Source of the DNA: Paraburkholderia kirstenboschensis
Lineage (GTDB): Bacteria; Pseudomonadota; Gammaproteobacteria; Burkholderiales; Burkholderiaceae
DNA length: 64,000 bases
Direction of reading: 5' to 3'
Assembly: GCF_904848585.1 (NCBI RefSeq)
Contig: NZ_CAJHCR010000006.1
Span: forward strand, 124,001-188,000
In this document: one piece after another, positions 51,167 through 59,573 of the stretch
How positions within the stretch are numbered: position 1 is the first letter of the stretch
How the letters are laid out: each line of letters starts with the position of its first letter
Made by a program: the position numbers and the translations under genes
Notes under the pieces: model-generated
What the model saw: the letters and a program-made list of their open reading frames with translations, nothing else
Told to the model about the DNA's origin: nothing
Databases searched by the model: none

Positions 51167-51856
51167 ATGCTGAGAATTGTTCTGCCTCACCACACGAGTG
51201 TCGAGTCGTGGATGACGATCCTCGCCCTTGCGGATCATCTTCACGCAAAGGACGATCTAGGCCGCCTGCCGGATCATTACTGGCAAGCCGTATTGTCGGC
51301 TCCGACCATGCATCTCGTTGAACACCACCTGCCACAGGGCGAATCCCCGCTTCTGCGTGCGTTCAGTTGTTATTCCGGCTCTGACGTCGATTCCGTCCAC
51401 CGTACTCAATGCATCCCGTGGGGGGAATCGGGCGAGGTACTCTTCTGGGCGCAGCATGAATCCTGGGAGTCCCCCACGGAAACGATCAATGGCCTGCGCA
51501 TTGACATAGTTGCAAAGATTGCGTTTGATCATCCGGAGCTTTCCATCAGCAAGCCGCGATGCCCCTCTCTCGGCGAAAGCCTGGTTACCGAATTTCGCAC
51601 GCTTGCCGCGGACATCGCTGTTGAGCATCCTGCTTTCGGCTTTTATCCGGGCGTCGCTCCGCTCAGTGCGCTCAGTCTGTTCATCGGCGGCGCAGGAGCG
51701 CTGGATGTCGAGAAGCTATGCTCATTCGTGCACGCGGTGTTTGTAGAAAAAGGCGGCGCGGGGGTCCTTTCTGAAACAATCAAACGCACGTGCGAGGCAC
51801 GAGGATTTGCCCTCGCATCGACGACAGACCTGACAATCGGGCCGGCCGCGATATAA
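51167..51856 (+). CDS. Hypothetical protein of the island (229 aa)
   Basis: GGAG precedes the ATG at 51167. The 229-residue soluble protein starts MLRIVLPHHTSVESWMTILA and is rich in His and Trp in its first half (HLVEHHLPQGESPL, VLFWAQHESWESPTET). Its second half is an ordinary alpha/beta-looking sequence ending in ASTTDLTIGPAAI. No family or motif is recognised. It follows the 275-residue gene by 177 bases in the same direction, so the two may be co-transcribed. Confidence 0.65.
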   Translation: MLRIVLPHHTSVESWMTILALADHLHAKDDLGRLPDHYWQAVLSAPTMHLVEHHLPQGESPLLRAFSCYSGSDVDSVHRTQCIPWGESGEVLFWAQHESWESPTETINGLRIDIVAKIAFDHPELSISKPRCPSLGESLVTEFRTLAADIAVEHPAFGFYPGVAPLSALSLFIGGAGALDVEKLCSFVHAVFVEKGGAGVLSETIKRTCEARGFALASTTDLTIGPAAI

Positions 51857-52595
51857 GGCTTGAAGTCGGCGCCCATTCGCATGCGAAAGCGCCGACTAAC
51901 GCGGGACCCGGCCGCGTGCGGGAGCCGCGAATATTTGCGGCTCTGGCAAGCACGCATGCCGCACCCATCGCGACGGGAAGGGAGAAGACCGGGACCCGCA
52001 ACGCAAGCGCCAACGTCGCGCAATCCTCGGGGGGTGTCGAAACAGGATCGCCTCGCGAACCTATGTACCGGGAGTAACACCGCTGCTAGGCTGGTTGTCC
52101 AGCTCAGCGCTGCGACTTCGACAAATAACGAATGGAGCGCTTGGACCTTAGGGCGCGTCACCGGCGTAAGAACGTTTGCAACCTGGGGATCCCTTCAGCG
52201 AGGACGTCCATTACTGCGTCTCGACGACAGGAGTCGGCTCCATTCTTCAAGCACTGAAGGCCGAGGTTCGCGGCATAGCACGCAGATCGCTTGCTATGCC
52301 GCGGTACCCGGTCGGTGAACGAATTCGTCCGTATCTCGCGCTTCTCGTTGCAGTCAGAGCTGCCGTACCGCTCGCCGACCATCTGGGTCAATTGCCGTCG
52401 TGTTGACATGCTAAGCGGCGTAGTCAATGTCGCTCTGGGCTGCCGTCTCACAGGTAGCAAAACACTTGGGGCAAGGAGTACGGCACCGCAAAAAAGACCC
52501 AAATCAATGCGCAAGCCAACATGTTTTTCGTTGTCTACTCGAGACGCTGATGGGCCCACGACGGACAGCGATAACAGTATGGTTGCAGAGCCGAT
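51857..52595. other. Region without a supported gene between the plus-strand pair and the AAA+ gene
   Basis: A minus-strand frame at 52158-52559 is open for 133 codons but has no ribosome site or recognisable protein. It lies directly downstream of the AAA+ stop, so this tract more likely carries the convergent transcript ends. I see no clear hairpin with a T run. Confidence 0.35.
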
Positions 52596-54542
52596 TCAGG
52601 CATTGGAGACAACGAGCGTCGAGAGTGCCGCGCGCACGTCGGCCGCAGTGATGGTGGCGGACCCATCGTCAATATGTCGCGCTACCGCTTCATCGATGAC
52701 GCGCTGAAGAGCCGTGTCCGTGTCGGCGATCGAACAGCCCTCGAGGCCTGCAATCAGACATTCCACTGTGTGCCGCGAGATGGCAAAGGTTTCGCCCGCT
52801 CTGTGCTTCACCTGAATCCGGATATACGCGGCGAGCACTTCCCGTGAAGGAACCCCGAAGCGGATCTTTTGCTCCAGACGCCCACCGCGCAACGCAGCGC
52901 GATCCAGTGCATCCGGATGATTGGTTGCAGCAATGACCAGCACGTCTGTCACCCGGCCATCCGCGCCGTCGATCGAAGCAAGGATCCGGTTGGTAAGCGG
53001 TGCAACACTGGAGAGGCGCCGATCACCCAGTACGTCGTCCGCTTCGTCGATTAGCAGAATGCATGGGCGCAGGTCTTTTGCCTTGCGATAGAGTTCATCC
53101 CAGGCCGCATGACTGCCGAGCAGCTCCGCGCCGGTGGTCTTGAGGAATGCCCAGTCACTTGCCTTCGCAAGAGCCATTGCTGCGTGAGTCTTACCCGTGC
53201 CAGCCGGACCGTAGAACAGGACCCCGCGCGGCAGTGCACCACCCAACTGCTCCATTCGGTGAACGTTCTTGAGCCGTCGCGTGAGGCGCTTCAGGTCATC
53301 ACGTGATCCGTCGGGCATGATGATCTCGTCGATTGCCTTGACTCCTTCCGGCAGGTGTCCCTTCGAGCCCTGGATACGACGCATGGCCTGCATGGCAATA
53401 TCGAACGAGACCGGACCTTTCCCGAAAAGTCCCTCCCGCCGCATATCGGCAAGCTGCGGTCCGACAGCCATCAGGCGTGCTGCACTGAATCCACCCCAGC
53501 GCGCCGCGAGGCTACGGAGAGCGGACTGGTCAAGCGCATCAGCACCAAGCGCCTTGCCGAACGAACGCTTCAGGAGCGCTTCACGCGCTGGCAGATCCGG
53601 CGGCGGCACCTCGACCTTGAAGTCAAAGCGTCCCTCCCGGATGGCGGCCGCATCGAGCCAGGCGATGTCGTTCGTGGCGGCGACCAGCACGATCCCTGTG
53701 CCACGCAGGCGCACGATCTCCGTGAGCATTGTGTTGGTGAGGTCGCGATCCATCGAATGGGTCTGGTCGCCGCGTGACTTGATGAAACCATCCATTTCAT
53801 CGATTAGAAAAACTGCCTGTCGCAAGCGCACTGCCTGAGCAAAGGCAGCCTTCACGCGTTCTGGCGTTTCATTGATCCATTTCGACGCAATATCCTGGTA
53901 GGAGATCGACAAAAAGGGGATGCCCAATTCGCCAGCGAGCGCTTCGGCAAACATCGTCTTGCCGGTGCCTGGCCCCCCCCATAGCAGGATCCCGTTTCTG
54001 GCCTGCTCCGGGTTGGTGAGGATATCGCGTGCCACGTTGAGCAGTCGTGCCTTGACCTCAGCCATGCCTGTGATAGCGTCAAAGCCGAATCTCGCATGAA
54101 GTACGCGGTCATCCAACGAATATGCGTGCTGGGCCGACACCTGCTCCGTATCACGCTGGGCTGTTGAACCCTGCGGCGTCGAGGGCTCTCTCCCCGGAAG
54201 CGCGGCCGGGCGCTCCCGGCGCTCCCGGCGCTCCTGGCGATACCGTCGGTATCCGGGAGCCAGAATCATCCAGAGCGCAGTGCCGACTCCTAGCATGGCA
54301 GTGGTGTGCAACGATGCGTGGACGAGAACGGCAACCAGCAGCACGACACTGGCCATTGTCATCAGTCGGCGAGCGAGAGGGATGCGGTAATGAAGCATGA
54401 GCGCCACGCAAACACAGACGACTACGGTGACAATCAGCCGAATATTATCGAAATGCAGCGCGAACCCGAGGCCGAAGCCTACGCCACATCCAATCAGGAG
54501 CGGCGGGCAGTCACGGGCAGTGGAAAGAATGGCGTCCTTCAT
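52596..54542 (-). CDS. Membrane-anchored double-AAA+ ATPase (CDC48/FtsH-like, no peptidase domain)
   Basis: The 648-residue protein has three or four N-terminal membrane segments (residues about 14-95), then a charged linker. AAA domain 1 has Walker A GGPGTGKT (189-197), Walker B FLIDEMD (248-249) and a second-region Arg motif in REGRFDFKV. Domain 2 has Walker A YGPAGTGKT (444-452), Walker B LLIDEADD (499-500) and sensor ATNHPDALDRAALRGGRLEQ. No His-Glu-x2-His peptidase motif follows. It looks like a membrane-tethered unfoldase or remodeller. It is last in a minus-strand run of small genes; the ATG is 84 bases after the 114-residue gene. Confidence 0.88.
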   Translation of the reverse strand: MKDAILSTARDCPPLLIGCGVGFGLGFALHFDNIRLIVTVVVCVCVALMLHYRIPLARRLMTMASVVLLVAVLVHASLHTTAMLGVGTALWMILAPGYRRYRQERRERRERPAALPGREPSTPQGSTAQRDTEQVSAQHAYSLDDRVLHARFGFDAITGMAEVKARLLNVARDILTNPEQARNGILLWGGPGTGKTMFAEALAGELGIPFLSISYQDIASKWINETPERVKAAFAQAVRLRQAVFLIDEMDGFIKSRGDQTHSMDRDLTNTMLTEIVRLRGTGIVLVAATNDIAWLDAAAIREGRFDFKVEVPPPDLPAREALLKRSFGKALGADALDQSALRSLAARWGGFSAARLMAVGPQLADMRREGLFGKGPVSFDIAMQAMRRIQGSKGHLPEGVKAIDEIIMPDGSRDDLKRLTRRLKNVHRMEQLGGALPRGVLFYGPAGTGKTHAAMALAKASDWAFLKTTGAELLGSHAAWDELYRKAKDLRPCILLIDEADDVLGDRRLSSVAPLTNRILASIDGADGRVTDVLVIAATNHPDALDRAALRGGRLEQKIRFGVPSREVLAAYIRIQVKHRAGETFAISRHTVECLIAGLEGCSIADTDTALQRVIDEAVARHIDDGSATITAADVRAALSTLVVSNA

Positions 54543-54626
54543 GGACAGTTCTCCGTGGAAGGGATCTCAGTGAAGGTGGGCGAACAAGAAGGGGCACGGT
54601 CAATGGCTCGCCTCGCGAAACATCGG

Positions 54627-54971
54627 CTATTCGAGGTCTTCAAGCGTCTCGTAGATGTCGTCGCGGATGAGTTGAGCCAGTTCATGACGCTCGAAAAACG
54701 CCCCAGTGACAAACAGCGCAGCGAAAGCGATAGCACCATCCCTCAACAGCTCGATGACGCCGAGGGGCAAACCGTGCGTCAGCGGGGGCCACGCGGCCTG
54801 CAGTTGGTTAAGGCCCAGCACGACACCAAGGCAGGACGTAAAGGCCATCGTATAGGGCGAGATGAACAACAGGACGGCGGCACTGTTCCAGAACGTTCGC
54901 ACAGGGAGGGGCAGGCTTGCGTGATCCGGATGGATAAAATTGAAGAACGACTGCTGCTGATCGTTATGCAT
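54627..54971 (-). CDS. Small membrane protein preceding the AAA+ gene (114 aa)
   Basis: The ATG at 54969-54971 follows TGGAG. The 114-residue protein has an N-terminal polar segment (MHNDQQQSFFNFIHPDHASL), two hydrophobic stretches (about residues 29-53 and 73-94, with AIAFAALFVTGAFF) and an acidic C-terminal tail (LIRDDIYETLEDLE). I do not recognise a family. Its position directly upstream of a membrane AAA+ protein suggests an adaptor or partner in the same membrane; this is inference. Confidence 0.7.
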   Translation of the reverse strand: MHNDQQQSFFNFIHPDHASLPLPVRTFWNSAAVLLFISPYTMAFTSCLGVVLGLNQLQAAWPPLTHGLPLGVIELLRDGAIAFAALFVTGAFFERHELAQLIRDDIYETLEDLE

Positions 54972-55103
54972 GACAAACTCCAGAAGTGTTGGAAGGGATT
55001 GACGTGTTGGAAAAGGATTTGCCCGGCCCGGTGAAATGAAAGCGTCTGGGCGGGACAAAGCCAGGTTCGCATTGGTTCGCCCAGACGCAAGTGCACATGC
55101 GAG

Positions 55104-55391
55104 TTATCGAAGCGCAAGAAGGGGACGGCCGCAGCGGCGTAGTCGGATGCGCACCATTAATCCTCGCTGGCGTGTCCGTTGACGTACCGGCTCGAACACC
55201 CGGCGCTGACTCGCACGCAGCAGACGTCGCTGCCGGGCGATTGGGCGCCCGAGGGCCGCACGGAGGCGGCGATGCCAAGCCTCGATCACTTCCGGCGGGA
55301 TGCTGCTGTCGATGTAGCCGGTCGCCCCCGAGTCGGTGACAATCCTGACGACCTCGCGCCCGTTTTGCGCCGTAAAGCGTGTGGTTTCCAT
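55104..55391 (-). CDS. Small basic hypothetical protein (95 aa)
   Basis: GGAGTC precedes the ATG at 55389-55391. Residues 1-40 (METTRFTAQNGREVVRIVTD, GYIDSSIPPEVIEAWHRRLR) look folded; the rest is very Arg-rich (about one Arg in three), suggesting nucleic-acid or membrane-lipid contact. No family is recognised. It lies 25 bases after a 40-residue gene and 132 bases before the 114-residue membrane protein gene, in operon-like order. Confidence 0.6.
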   Translation of the reverse strand: METTRFTAQNGREVVRIVTDSGATGYIDSSIPPEVIEAWHRRLRAALGRPIARQRRLLRASQRRVFEPVRQRTRQRGLMVRIRLRRCGRPLLALR

Positions 55392-55416
55392 TTGAGACTC
55401 CGTACTATCGACGTGT

Positions 55417-55539
55417 TTATTTCCGCGTGTGACGCCGTATCCATCGTGCGGCGACGAACAGCGGCATGAAGACGTCTGCAAGGCACTGGCGGCATTCCTC
55501 GACAAATACCTGCCATAGCCGGTTTCCTGAGTTACTCAT
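55417..55539 (-). CDS. Very small protein (40 aa) at the head of the AAA+ gene cluster
   Basis: AAGGA sits eight bases before the ATG at 55537-55539. The product MSNSGNRLWQVFVEECRQCL continues ADVFMPLFVAARWIRRHTRK and stops at TAA. One amphipathic to hydrophobic segment (about residues 8-32) ends in a basic cluster, a plausible membrane peptide with a cytoplasmic C-terminus. The two Cys are three residues apart. It is too short for homology by eye; support comes from the ribosome site and the operon spacing. Confidence 0.5.
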   Translation of the reverse strand: MSNSGNRLWQVFVEECRQCLADVFMPLFVAARWIRRHTRK

Positions 55540-55691
55540 TGCGATGTCCTTGCGGGTGGTTGTGGTAAGGCGTCTACACGTCCCTTTTGGTCATGGATGT
55601 CTGTCGGCCAGAGGGCTGACAGATCTGACAAAGGCAGTGAGGGCAAGAGGCAGACAGGACTGGCCGGAATGCAGAAAGGCGCCCCCCGCCT

Positions 55692-55725
55692 GCCTGTCCC
55701 TGCGAACTTCACTGCAGGGACAGGC
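55692..55725. repeat. Perfect 12-bp inverted repeat upstream of the small-gene cluster
   Basis: GCCTGTCCCTGC and GCAGGGACAGGC are exact inverted copies separated by ten bases. It is about 150 bases upstream of the 40-residue gene. It could be a transcription terminator stem, an operator, or a protein-binding site of the parental mobile element. There is no T run on either side. Confidence 0.75.
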
Positions 55726-56614
55726 TCAGGATCGCACGGGCTTTTGCCAACGCAAGTCGGCTGTGGGCAATGGCCGGAGGGCGCACAAGCCTCAGGAACA
55801 TTTCGATCCAATGAAGTGCAGTTAGCGGAACACGCCGCTCAACGAACGGCGACTCTTTTTCGCGGCGATCGATATAGCGCTGGCGCCCACTTCTCGGGCG
55901 AATGAACAGGAAGGACGACCAATCGGGAGATGCGATAGCGCCGGCACGTCGCAGATGCGGGCAGCCCTGGCGTCCGGTGTCGATCTGGCGAGGTGCACGA
56001 AGCCGCTTTGCTGCGGCTCCTGGCGGCCGAAACGGGTGCCACTGAAATTGATCGTCGTGATCCGCACAGCCCGGGGATCCGTTGATCATGACGACGCATT
56101 GGCCGAAGCGTATGACCCAGCCGGCGCACTTGTGCCGTGGCGGCCACCATGGGCGGGTCGGAGCAATGCTGCGGCCGCTTAGCGGTATAGTGGACGCGTC
56201 GTGGTTGGGTCACTACTCACAACTCTGATGCTAGAGCGAAGGCTGACGAGAATAGCCCTCACACCGATGACGAGCGCCGCCTCGCGGAGCTCATGTAGCT
56301 CGCCGTCGTTGCCAGACAGCCGGTGATGACGGTTTTCGCTAGTTGCCAGACCCACGCCCCTCATAGACCTTTCTTGCGGGAAGGTCGATGAGAACCCGGT
56401 GCGACAAATACGGATCACTCGCCAACAACGACTCCCAACGGCCGATGTAGTGGCGCGCTCATTCGAGTATCTTCGCAACACTGTCCTGTGAGAGCTTTGC
56501 CACCGTCACGCTCCGCGTAGAACGCGAGCTCACCGCCGACGATATCGAGCGAGCGGATATAAAACGGCTGGTCGGCACAACGTGGCGGTCGGAGCGTGGC
56601 ACCGCCGCGACACC
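55726..56614. other. Degenerate region without a supported gene
   Basis: Open frames are present on both strands (for example minus 55822-56067 and 56179-56481) but start at poor codons, lack ribosome sites and show frame-to-frame jumps in codon quality. The tract may contain broken genes of the island. No specific family was recognised. Confidence 0.35.
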
Positions 56615-56914
56615 TCACTCCCGCGCGTTATACGTATCGCATACGCGATCTTCTGCGCCCTGTCCTGGGCTGCGGGCTGGGATGCAGTCGTGACGCACGC
56701 CGCTCCCCGCGACTTCGATGATGCGGTTGAGAATGACGTCGAGCGCCGTGAGAAGGTCCGTGCGCTGGGGCTGCGTCGACTCCTCTGCGAGAAAGTACAC
56801 CACTGTCCGCAAGAGGCGGGAATTCTTGGTCAGCACGATGCGGTATCGCGTGGCCCGTGGCGCCCGGTTTTGCGCCGGATAGATAATGTTCCTGAACGCG
56901 CTTTTGTCGATCAT
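56615..56914 (-). CDS. Small hypothetical protein (99 aa)
   Basis: The ATG at 56912-56914 follows GAGG at eight bases. The product MIDKSAFRNIIYPAQNRAPR continues ATRYRIVLTKNSRLLRTVVY and TDLLTALDVILNRIIEVAGS, a folded-looking alpha/beta protein with a charged tail. No signal or membrane helix is seen. A GTG start 14 codons upstream is possible. I do not recognise the family. It shares direction with the other small genes of this cluster. Confidence 0.55.
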   Translation of the reverse strand: MIDKSAFRNIIYPAQNRAPRATRYRIVLTKNSRLLRTVVYFLAEESTQPQRTDLLTALDVILNRIIEVAGSGVRHDCIPARSPGQGAEDRVCDTYNARE

Positions 56915-57262
56915 GGCTGCAGCCTCGATGATGCGGCCGTACCCGGCACGGTTCACTGGCCACGCTACGCGGCGCTGCTCCCCTGAAGGCTTTCAGATCA
57001 CCTTTGGATATTCGTCAACCCTCGTAGGACTGTGTGCAAAGCAGAGCGCCTGCGGCCTCCTCGAGTCAGCTGGCCGAGCCTCGCGAACGTACGTTCAGAG
57101 CCGGCAGTACGCGTCTTGCCGTTCCCGGGCTCGAGCCCCGGTACCCCAGGCGCCTATGCATTGGAGGCGGCAGATCTTCCAGCTACAAGTCGACCGTCAC
57201 CGTACGATGCTGGAGAAAGGTCAGCTCCGGACGGAACAGCAGAAGAGCGCTTCGACTAAGCA
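56915..57262. other. Spacer with no supported gene
   Basis: Two short plus-strand frames overlap here but neither has a ribosome site or recognisable sequence. I see no repeat or clear terminator. Confidence 0.35.
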
Positions 57263-57502
57263 CTATCGGTTGACGTCCGATTTTGGGTCGCAGGCGGGGG
57301 CTTGGCCGGAGTCGTCGGGTGATTCATTCTTGCGTATCCGAATCCTCAACGGACCAGCCAGCACGCTAACGTTTTCCGGGAAGGGAACTGTGACCGGTTG
57401 CATGGCCTCTTCCCGCGTAGCCAGCGCGAATCGTCTCAACCGCGCACGAAGCTGCTCAGACGTCTCATTAGGAAGAGGCTTGCATCGTTTTTGTTTTCTC
57501 AT
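57263..57502 (-). CDS. Small hypothetical protein (79 aa)
   Basis: TAGGAG precedes the ATG at 57500-57502 at good spacing. The product starts MRKQKRCKPLPNETSEQLRA, with a basic helix-forming N-terminal half (RARLRRFALATREEA) and a beta-looking middle (VTVPFPENVSVLAGPLRIRI), then a polar tail. It could be a small DNA-binding or toxin-antitoxin type protein, but no family is recognised. Confidence 0.6.
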   Translation of the reverse strand: MRKQKRCKPLPNETSEQLRARLRRFALATREEAMQPVTVPFPENVSVLAGPLRIRIRKNESPDDSGQAPACDPKSDVNR

Positions 57503-57759
57503 TCAGGCTCCTAAGAGGGATATTGCGCGTGCTCCACGTTGCGTGGCCTCGGGGCATTCCGGTGGCGCTTGCGCTGCTGTGCGCGGAGGTTGCTTCCCAT
57601 ACTAGCTAAAGTCACTTATCAAGCAAGCTGACTTGAGGATGAGATTCCGCGTTGTTTGCGTGCCCAGTGAGGGGCGCATCGGGAGCGCAATGTGGGTCAA
57701 ATAAACTATTCTGCCGGCGAGGATGGATCTGTGGCCTGAGTTTCAATGGTCGCGTGGGC

Positions 57760-58020
57760 CGGATGGGGTCCCGCAGGTGTCGCCGAAGCATCTCCCCAAA
57801 TAAAGCGACGGGCCAGGCAGTGCAGCGGGACGATCTCCGCTTCGAAGATCTCTGCCAGGAGCCGCGGGTGCCGCCGCTCGCACGGCGCTTTTTTGCTCGA
57901 CGGCAAACTGCAGATCCTGTTCTATGCGATAGGCCGTGGCAACGCTGAATCCAGCGCGTGCGGCCGCCGTGGGCGGCCTTCGTTGCGTTGGTACATCATG
58001 TAAAGCCTCATCTGTGGTCG
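57760..58020 (-). pseudogene. IS21-like transposase N-terminal fragment, frameshifted
   Basis: On the minus strand one frame reads PTAAARAGFSVATAYRIEQD, the helix-turn-helix start typical of IS21-type IstA/integrase-core transposases. About 57925 the match moves to another frame, KAPCERRHPRLLAEIFEAEI, and then ends. The DDE catalytic part is absent. This is a short relic of an insertion sequence; the family call rests on pattern recognition only. Confidence 0.5.
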
Positions 58021-58199
58021 TTGACGTGTCGTCCGCGCACGGCGGCCTCCCTTGCAAGACAGACTCGTTCATATCCGATCTACCGCGACCGCCGGCAAGG
58101 CTTTGTGCTAAATGCGAGCGCTTCCGGCGCGACGCAGCGTCGCCGGTTCGGGGCTCCGCCCGTCACCGGCTTCATTTCTTTGGGTGCTTCAAGATTCGC

Positions 58200-58403
58200 T
58201 TACGAACGGTATGTCCACGTATACGAGGCCTTCCTGTCGCTCGTGCGTGCGCTGATCGCTGAAGCACGTTCGAGTGGTTCAATTGCCAATTTTGCATCGC
58301 TCGTCGGACGCGTAAGGAGCGTCTGATAGGTCCCGCGATGGCAAAGTCTTGCACTTACCGTCCACTCCGTCGCAGCCTCTGACGGCTTTTGCACGATGAA
58401 CAC
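58200..58403 (-). CDS. Possible small protein downstream of the 118-residue gene (67 aa)
   Basis: A GTG at 58401-58403, 17 bases after the stop of the preceding gene, opens VFIVQKPSEAATEWTVSARL and continues RGTYQTLLTRPTSDAKLAIE with balanced, protein-like composition. No ribosome site is clear, so it may instead be the remnant end of a longer gene. Support is weak but better than for other frames in this tract. Confidence 0.35.
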   Translation of the reverse strand: MFIVQKPSEAATEWTVSARLCHRGTYQTLLTRPTSDAKLAIEPLERASAISARTSDRKASYTWTYRS

Positions 58404-58420
58404 CGCTACCGGGTCGTCGA

Positions 58421-58777
58421 TCAGCGCCCGCGAATATATTCCGGCCAGCGGACGTAGGTAGACTCGCCGGATACCTTCCGGGTCACAGATTGAATGTCCT
58501 CGACCTGCATCCAGTGCGCACCACTCTCCAGTTGCGAGACGACATCCCAATATTCGTTCTCGATCGCGAGACATTGGGCAGCGCGCGCGCCCTCCCTGAT
58601 CGCATAGAGTCGCCATTGGGCCGGCCACTGCGTCTCGCTTTCCAAACGGAAGCGCAGCTGCCCATCGATAAGGATGTCGAAAGAGTTTGGACCGTCCGCA
58701 ACTGCTTGGACGCGGTCCGTGTATCGCTGGCGAGCTGTGCGCCTAGGTGACGTGACAGGGCGATTGGTCAGTGACAT
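58421..58777 (-). CDS. Hypothetical protein (118 aa)
   Basis: AAGAGA precedes the ATG at 58775-58777. The product begins MSLTNRPVTSPRRTARQRYT and continues FDILIDGQLRFRLESETQWP, EGARAAQCLAIENEYWDVVS and WMQVEDIQSVTRKVSGESTY, a compact soluble protein rich in Trp and Gln. No family is recognised. It is the first clear minus-strand gene of the small-gene group read from the right. Confidence 0.65.
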   Translation of the reverse strand: MSLTNRPVTSPRRTARQRYTDRVQAVADGPNSFDILIDGQLRFRLESETQWPAQWRLYAIREGARAAQCLAIENEYWDVVSQLESGAHWMQVEDIQSVTRKVSGESTYVRWPEYIRGR

Positions 58778-59573
58778 GGAGATCTCTTTAGATTGAAGAG
58801 GTATCCTCAGTTTCCTATACACCTTTCGTCATGCAACCTGAAAAATTGGTCGAATTATTGTCTGTTTGTCTGGCGCTCTGTCATTTCCAAAGATAAGTTG
58901 TGCGCCAGGTTTGTTGTTGCGGGGCGAAGGTCGTTGCCGGATGTTTGCTTCGCGTCATAACGCAGGCGAAGAAATGACGAGGCGGCGCTCCCACAAACGG
59001 GCAGTCAGACGCGAACCACTTACAGTGACTTAGGGTTCCCTGTTCGCGTCGCCATGTACATTCATTCGGGATGGGGCTATCTCGACGTACCGCACAACGA
59101 TGTCCGCATACACAACTCTGACAGCCCAGCGGGGCATTATCGCGACAGCTTGCGTAATGCGAAGGCGGAAGAGATTGCGCCGTGCGATGCCCGCGGACGG
59201 CCCGCCTGTGGCTGACGCAACATCGTCAAGGAGAAGGACCTTATTGAATGGGGAGCCACCGGCGCCTGCCAACTCTGCGACTTTGGCTCCCGGGACAGCT
59301 TCCTCGACAGGTGCCTCATTTCGCGCTGCGTGACTTTGGTGATCTGTCAAGCGGCCTGTCCCCGGCTCCCTTGCCCGGTGCCAACTCGGACGCCGTAATC
59401 CCGTTCATCGCGACGGTACCTTGATCGGCTACATTATGGCTTCATGGAGCGCCCTGAGCGCTCCGGCAGGAGCGATGCGGCATTTCCCTCACCGCCGTGC
59501 TCGACCGCAGCAGGCACCGATCCCGGTTCGCATTAGATGCGAAGATACCGGCCGCACACAGACGCGACAGGAC
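58778..59573. other. Right-hand edge of the island, no supported gene
   Basis: The first 130 bases are comparatively AT-rich and should include the promoter of the 118-residue gene. GGAGCGC and GCGCTCC form a 7-bp hairpin near 59454-59472. A minus-strand frame at 59030-59350 starts only at TTG and has no ribosome site. No gene is supported. Confidence 0.4.

Noticed and set aside
52158..52559. Minus-strand frame of 133 codons beyond the AAA+ gene
   Set aside because: No ribosome site, biased composition and no recognisable domain.
59030..59350. Minus-strand frame of 106 codons near the chemotaxis gene
   Set aside because: Only a TTG start, no ribosome site and no similarity recognised.
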